A stretch of DNA of 64,000 nt from NCBI RefSeq assembly GCF_017566145.1, contig NZ_JABFCL010000012.1, positions 1 to 64,000 of the forward strand. Direction: 5' to 3'. The position numbers were made by a program, and so were the translations under genes. Positions 60,021-64,000 of the stretch are shown here, piece after piece (position 1 is the stretch's first letter; every line of letters starts with the position of its first letter). The notes beneath the pieces are model-generated. The model was given only the letters and a program-made list of their open reading frames with translations, made no database searches and was not told the origin of the DNA. Source of the DNA: Bittarella massiliensis (ex Durand et al. 2017) (GTDB lineage: Bacteria > Bacillota > Clostridia > Oscillospirales > Ruminococcaceae).

Positions 60021-60776
60021 TTATACACAAAAAGAGACGATATTTTTCGCTCTTTTGCCCTCTAGCTCCAGGGCCACCCCGCAGAGGGTGCAGGGGCCGG
60101 AGGCGATCTCGAACCGGTTTGGCAGGTGGGTGAGAAATCGCTCCAGAATGATCTCCTTTTTCACCCCCAGCACCGAGTCGACGGGCCCGGTCATCCCCGC
60201 GTCGGTGATGTAGGCGGTGCCGCCGGGCAGAATTTGGGCGTCGGCGGTCTGTACGTGGGTGTGGGTGCCCAGCACGGCGGCCACCCGCCCGTCCAGGTAA
60301 AACCCCATGGCCCGCTTTTCGCTGGTGGCCTCGGCGTGAAAGTCCACCACCACCGTCTCGCAGGGCGGGTTTTTGAGAAACTCGTCCATCGTCTCAAAGG
60401 GGCTGGGGAGGCCGTCCATAAAGACCGTCCCCATCAGGGAGACCACGCAGACCTGCCCGCGAATGCTGTCAAAGAGGTACCACCCGCAGCCCGGCGCCCG
60501 GGTGTAGTTGAGGGGGCGCACCACGTGGGGCATCTCCTCGAGGAGGGAGAGGGCCTCCCTCTTTTTAAAGAGGTGGTTGCCGGTGGTGATCACGTCGACC
60601 CCGGCCTGCAAGAGCATCTGGGCGCTGTCGTAGCCAAGGCCGTTTCCCTCGGCCGAGTTTTCCCCATTGCAGATACACAGCTGCGCCCCGTACTGCCGCC
60701 GCAATGCGGGCAGTACCCGTTGCAGGTGGCGGCAGCCCGCCGGCCCCACCACGTCCCCGATGAAGAGGATGTTCAC
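60021..60776 (-). CDS. ymdB: YmdB family metallophosphodiesterase
   Basis: A 251-residue metal-dependent phosphodiesterase. ILFIGDVVGPAG, NGENSAEGNGLG, TTGNHLFKKRE, VDFHAEATSEKRAMG and GTHTHVQTADAQILP supply the metal ligands. In Bacillus YmdB hydrolyses cyclic nucleotides and affects biofilm and motility. GTG 60776 is chosen as the first residue of the fold, with AAGGGAG 9 bp upstream. It has its own promoter, just past the rny terminator. Confidence 0.94.
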   Translation of the reverse strand: MNILFIGDVVGPAGCRHLQRVLPALRRQYGAQLCICNGENSAEGNGLGYDSAQMLLQAGVDVITTGNHLFKKREALSLLEEMPHVVRPLNYTRAPGCGWYLFDSIRGQVCVVSLMGTVFMDGLPSPFETMDEFLKNPPCETVVVDFHAEATSEKRAMGFYLDGRVAAVLGTHTHVQTADAQILPGGTAYITDAGMTGPVDSVLGVKKEIILERFLTHLPNRFEIASGPCTLCGVALELEGKRAKNIVSFCV

Positions 60777-60843
60777 TTCTCCTCGCTCCCTTCCCAAGGG
60801 CCGCCCGCGCCATCGTCTGGCCGGGCGGCAGATCCTGTCTGGT

Positions 60844-60854
60844 ATTATAGCACA
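60844..60854 (-). promoter_or_regulatory. Extended -10 promoter for ymdB
   Basis: Minus strand: TGTGC directly before TATAAT (60844-60849); the -35 is weak. Confidence 0.6.
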
Positions 60855-60868
60855 AAAGCGGCGAAGAA

Positions 60869-60906
60869 AGCGCCCCGCCGCCGGGATTCCTCCGGCGCGG
60901 GGCGCT
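60869..60906 (-). terminator. Terminator after rny
   Basis: AGCGCCCCGCGCCGG pairs with CCGGCGGCGGGGCGCT (one bulge), followed on the minus strand by TTTCTTC. Confidence 0.8.
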
Positions 60907-60931
60907 CTGTGTACAAAAAGTGGGCGCGGTC

Positions 60932-62488
60932 TTACTTGGCGAAGTCGATGGCTCGGCTCTCGCGGATGATGTGCACCTTGATCTGGCCGGGGTAGTCCAG
61001 GTCGGACTCGATCTTCTTGACGATGTCGTGGGCCAGAACGGTCATCTCGTCGTCCTTGACGACCTCCGGCTTGACCATGATCCGCACTTCGCGGCCGGCC
61101 TGGATGGCAAAGGACTTCTCGACCCCGTCGAAGGAGTTGGTCAGCTCCTCCAGCCGCTGCAGCCGCTTGATGTAGTTTTCCACGTTCTCCCGGCGGGCGC
61201 CCGGGCGGGCGGCGCTGATGGCGTCGGCCGCCTTGACGATGCAGGCGAGAACGGTCTGGGCCTCCACGTCGCCGTGGTGGGCCTCGATGGCGTGGATGAT
61301 CTGGGGATTTTCCCGGTAGCGCTTGGCCACGTCCACCCCGATCTTGATGTGGGAGCCCTCGACCTCGTGGTCCAGGGCCTTGCCGATGTCGTGCAGCAGC
61401 CCGGCCCGCTTGGCCATGTCCACGTCCACCCCCAGTTCGCCGGCCAGAAGGCCCGAGAGCTGGGCGACCTCCATCGAGTGGTTGAGGACGTTTTGGCCGT
61501 AGCTGGTGCGGTAGCGCAGCCGGCCCAGCAGCTTGACCAGTTCGGGGTTGATGCCGTGAATGCCCAGTTCCATCACGGCGCGGTGCCCCTCCTGCTTGAT
61601 GGTGTTCTCCACCTCGTTTTTGGCCTTGTTCACCATCTCCTCAATGCGGGAGGGGTGGATCCGCCCGTCCTGAATCAGCCGCTCCAGGGCCACCCGCGCC
61701 ACCTCCCGGCGCACCGGGTCAAAACTGGAGAGGGTGATGGCCTCGGGGGTGTCGTCGATGATCAGGTCGACCCCGGTCAGGGTCTCCAGCGCGCGGATGT
61801 TGCGGCCCTCGCGGCCGATGATTCGCCCCTTCATCTCGTCGTTGGGCAGGGGCACCACCGAGACGGTGGCCTCCGAGGCGTGGTCGGCGGCGCAGCGGGC
61901 GATGGAGAGGCCCAGCAGGTTGCGGGTCATCTCGTCTTGCTCCTCTTTCAGGTGGGCCTCGTAGGCGCTGATTTTCAGGGCCTTCTCGTGGGTCAGTTCC
62001 TCGTCCAGCTTTTCCAGCAGCTGGGCCTTAGCCTGTTCGGCGGTCAGGCCGGAAATCTTCTCCAGCGTCTCAAACTGGCTGGCCTTGATGGCCTCGGCCT
62101 CGGCCAGGCGGTCCTCGGCGTCCTTGAGCTTCTTTTCCAGCCGGTCGTTCTTCTGTTCCACCCCGGCAATTTTTTTGTCCAGGGACTCCTCTTTTTGAAT
62201 GACTCTCTTTTCCTGGCGGGAGATGTCCGCCCGGCGGTCTTTCAACTCCCGGTCGGTTTCGGTCTTCAGTTTGAGGATTTCGTCTTTGGCTTCCAGCAGG
62301 CTCTCTTTCTTGCGGGCCTGCGCCTCTTTCACGGCGTCATTTACAATTCTGGTCGCCTCGGTCTCGGCTGCGCCGATCTTGGACTCGGCCACTTTCTTGC
62401 GGTAGGCAAAGCCGCCGGCAAAGGCGGCGACTGCCAAAATCACCGCGGAAACGGCGATGATTGCAATGGTTACAGGCGTAAATGGCAT
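60932..62488 (-). CDS. rny: Ribonuclease Y
   Basis: A 518-residue membrane-anchored endoribonuclease that starts mRNA decay in Firmicutes. One N-terminal transmembrane helix (about 6-28) is followed by a long Glu/Lys-rich coiled coil (30-200), a KH domain ([17 protein letters not shown]) and an HD domain ([13 protein letters not shown]) with the catalytic metal site. GGAGGG precedes the ATG. It is upstream of ymdB and spoVS. Confidence 0.97.
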   Translation of the reverse strand: MPFTPVTIAIIAVSAVILAVAAFAGGFAYRKKVAESKIGAAETEATRIVNDAVKEAQARKKESLLEAKDEILKLKTETDRELKDRRADISRQEKRVIQKEESLDKKIAGVEQKNDRLEKKLKDAEDRLAEAEAIKASQFETLEKISGLTAEQAKAQLLEKLDEELTHEKALKISAYEAHLKEEQDEMTRNLLGLSIARCAADHASEATVSVVPLPNDEMKGRIIGREGRNIRALETLTGVDLIIDDTPEAITLSSFDPVRREVARVALERLIQDGRIHPSRIEEMVNKAKNEVENTIKQEGHRAVMELGIHGINPELVKLLGRLRYRTSYGQNVLNHSMEVAQLSGLLAGELGVDVDMAKRAGLLHDIGKALDHEVEGSHIKIGVDVAKRYRENPQIIHAIEAHHGDVEAQTVLACIVKAADAISAARPGARRENVENYIKRLQRLEELTNSFDGVEKSFAIQAGREVRIMVKPEVVKDDEMTVLAHDIVKKIESDLDYPGQIKVHIIRESRAIDFAK

Positions 62489-62571
62489 GGAGAAAATCCC
62501 TCCTTTTTTTTGAATTTTTTGCTTTTCAGCATGTATTTTTTAGCAGTTAGAACAAAAAGGACACTGTTCTT

Positions 62572-62600
62572 ATTTTATATTAGGAACAAGTTGCTGTCAA
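62572..62600 (-). promoter_or_regulatory. Promoter for rny
   Basis: Minus strand: TTGACA (62595-62600), a 17-bp spacer and TAAAAT (62572-62577). The leader of about 80 nt is AT-rich with A-runs. Confidence 0.8.
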
Positions 62601-62691
62601 GGCGCAAAGACGGGTCCAGAGGGCGGGGCTTCCCCCCAATAGGCGTGCTCTTTTTCGCCAAAAAGCGGCTTGGCAGGCGGACAGATGGCGA

Positions 62692-62720
62692 TTGACAGGG
62701 GGAAAAAGCTGTGCTAGTAT
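62692..62720 (+). promoter_or_regulatory. Promoter for the thrS T-box leader
   Basis: TTGACA (62692-62697), a 17-bp spacer and TAGTAT (62715-62720), with an extended TGC. Confidence 0.85.
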
Positions 62721-62726
62721 GAAAAC

Positions 62727-62974
62727 AGAAAAGCGTAGATGAGGACATGCGCGCCCGTCTCCCCCCAAAAGAGAGCGCCGCCGCCGGCTGAAAGCGGCGC
62801 GGGGTGGGGGCGGGGCCGCGTACCACCTCGGAGTGCAGCCAATTCCTGCCGGTTCAGGGCCGTTACCCCCTGGCACGAGTGGCGCCCCTTGCCGGGCGCA
62901 ATTTGGGTGGAACCGTGGAGTTTGCAAAAGTGTGACTTCACCCCTTGGAAGATGCGAGGGGTGAAGTTTTTTTA
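62727..62974 (+). ncRNA. T-box riboswitch, threonine-specific
   Basis: The leader holds AGAGAG and GGCTGAAAGC (stem I features), a likely ACC threonine specifier at 62822-62824, and the T-box sequence TTTGGGTGGAACCGTGGAG at 62902-62920. A terminator hairpin (62936-62966; CTTCACCCCTTG against GAGGGGTGAAG) with a seven-T tail follows. Uncharged tRNA-Thr should stabilise the antiterminator and switch thrS on. Confidence 0.93.
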
Positions 62975-63105
62975 TTGCGCCGCGGCCGGCAGGCCGGGCG
63001 CAGGGTGCGGCCTTCCCGCCGCCAGCCCCTCTGGGCCCCGCCGCGCAGACGCGGCAACTTGTGCACATAGCGCCCCTTCGGGCGCACCGTGAGGAGGAGA
63101 CAACA

Positions 63106-64000
63106 ATGATCGATGTCAAACTGAAAGACGGCTCGTCTTTGCAGGTGGAGCAGGGCTCCACCGTGGCGGAGGTGGCCAAGCAGATTTCCATGGGCCTTTT
63201 CCGCAACGCGGTGGGCGGCCTGGTGGACGGCGAGGTGGCCGACCTGCGCCAGCCGCTGGAAAAGGACTGCTCCCTGGAGATTTTGACCTTTGAGGACGCG
63301 GCGGGCAAGCGGGTTTTCTGGCACACTGCCTCCCACGTTCTGGCCCAGGCGGTGCAGCACCTCTTCCCCGGGGTGAAATTCGCCATCGGCCCGGCCATCG
63401 ACGGCGGCTTCTACTACGATTTCGACGTGGAGAAGCCCTTCACCACCGAGGACCTGGAGAAGATCGAGGCCGAGATGAAAAAAATCGCCAAAGAGGCCCT
63501 GCCCCTGGAGCGATTCGAGCTGGACCCCGGTGAGGCCAAGGAGCTGATGGCCGATCAGCCCTATAAACTGGAGTTGATCGAGGAGCACGCCGGCAAGGGG
63601 GAGAAAATTTCCTTCTTTAAACAGGGGGACTTCACCGACCTCTGCGCCGGCCCCCACCTGATGGACACCTCCAAGGTCAAGGCCGTCAAGCTCACCAGCG
63701 CCACCGGTGCCTACTGGCGGGGCGATTCGGAGAAGGCCATGCTCTGCCGCATCTACGGCACCGCCTTCCCCAAGGCCAGTTTGCTGGAAGAGCACCTGGC
63801 GCTGCTGGAAGAGGCCAAAAAGCGGGATCACCGCAAGCTGGGCAAGGAGCTGGAGCTCTTCACCCTGCTGGACGAGGGACCGGGCTTCCCCTTCTTCCTG
63901 CCCAAGGGAATGGTGCTCAAAAACACCCTCATCGACTACTGGCGGGAGATTCACCACAAGGCCGGCTACCAGGAGATCAGCACCCCCGTCATCCTCAGCC
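63106..64000 (+). CDS. thrS: Threonyl-tRNA synthetase, partial (cut by window end)
   Basis: The first 298 codons of a class II synthetase. The TGS domain (IDVKLKDGSSLQVEQGSTV) covers residues 1-60, the editing domain follows with HTASHVLAQAVQHLFP and CAGPHL, and the catalytic core begins at EKKxxDHRKLG-like residues and GPGFPFFLPKGM. AGGAGGA precedes the ATG at 63106. It is controlled by the T-box upstream. Confidence 0.97.
   Translation, partial: MIDVKLKDGSSLQVEQGSTVAEVAKQISMGLFRNAVGGLVDGEVADLRQPLEKDCSLEILTFEDAAGKRVFWHTASHVLAQAVQHLFPGVKFAIGPAIDGGFYYDFDVEKPFTTEDLEKIEAEMKKIAKEALPLERFELDPGEAKELMADQPYKLELIEEHAGKGEKISFFKQGDFTDLCAGPHLMDTSKVKAVKLTSATGAYWRGDSEKAMLCRIYGTAFPKASLLEEHLALLEEAKKRDHRKLGKELELFTLLDEGPGFPFFLPKGMVLKNTLIDYWREIHHKAGYQEISTPVILS

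Overview
This is a 64 kb chromosomal window from a GC-rich, anaerobic, endospore-lineage Firmicute, most likely a Clostridia/Oscillospirales-type gut bacterium. The lineage call is inference. It rests on spoVS, a SpoVB-like flippase, the rny-ymdB-spoVS and asp23-fakA-recG gene orders, a T-box in front of thrS, an L10 leader in front of rplJ, an AsrABC sulfite reductase, zinc-ribbon L33 and Gram-positive promoter and RBS signals. Many genes start with GTG or TTG, and several promoters share an extended -10 resembling TGTGCTATNNT. No tRNA, rRNA, CRISPR array, prophage or intact insertion sequence was seen.

Layout. (1) 1-391: four tandem 98-bp structured repeats, cut by the window edge. (2) 0.4-13.9 kb: DUF1292 protein, cyclophilin lipoprotein, ribokinase, a translationally coupled ECF sigma/anti-sigma/YfjL-like operon, an HD protein, two tandem Crp/Fnr paralogues facing a BMP-type nucleoside-binding lipoprotein and nucleoside hydrolase, an AraC/GyrI regulator, a 2-hydroxyacid dehydrogenase, dCMP deaminase, cytidine deaminase and rsmA. 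With the second nucleoside hydrolase at 37.7 kb this makes a strong nucleoside-salvage theme. (3) 14-21 kb: TetR operon with its own operator, APH-like kinase, aldo/keto reductase, lipoprotein, MFS transporter, PadR/HAAS pair. (4) 21-26 kb: DUF1934-argS with a structured gap, then ddl-murI (peptidoglycan precursors). (5) 26-33 kb: rpmG-secE-nusG-rplK-rplA and rplJ-rplL, split by a 3.3 kb cell-surface beta-helix protein. Similar L1-type sites precede both rplK and rplA. (6) 33-45 kb: lipoprotein, tandem-GGDEF protein, MATE pump, nucleoside hydrolase, an AT-rich acyltransferase of foreign composition, DD-carboxypeptidase, an aberrant metallophosphoesterase, DUF1540 protein, a WYL regulator remnant, SpoVB-like flippase and LysR.

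(7) 45.5-53 kb: ECF S component plus transcobalamin-like DUF4430 protein, siroheme genes (hemC, fused cobA-hemD, sirC), then asrA-asrB-asrC, whose AsrC needs siroheme. The siroheme block and the reductase it serves are therefore side by side. (8) 53-64 kb: methyltransferase, MtaD-like deaminase, recG, fakA, asp23, spoVS, ymdB, rny, and the T-box-controlled thrS, cut by the right edge.

All coordinates and motifs were read by eye. Family names come from motif recognition, not database searches.
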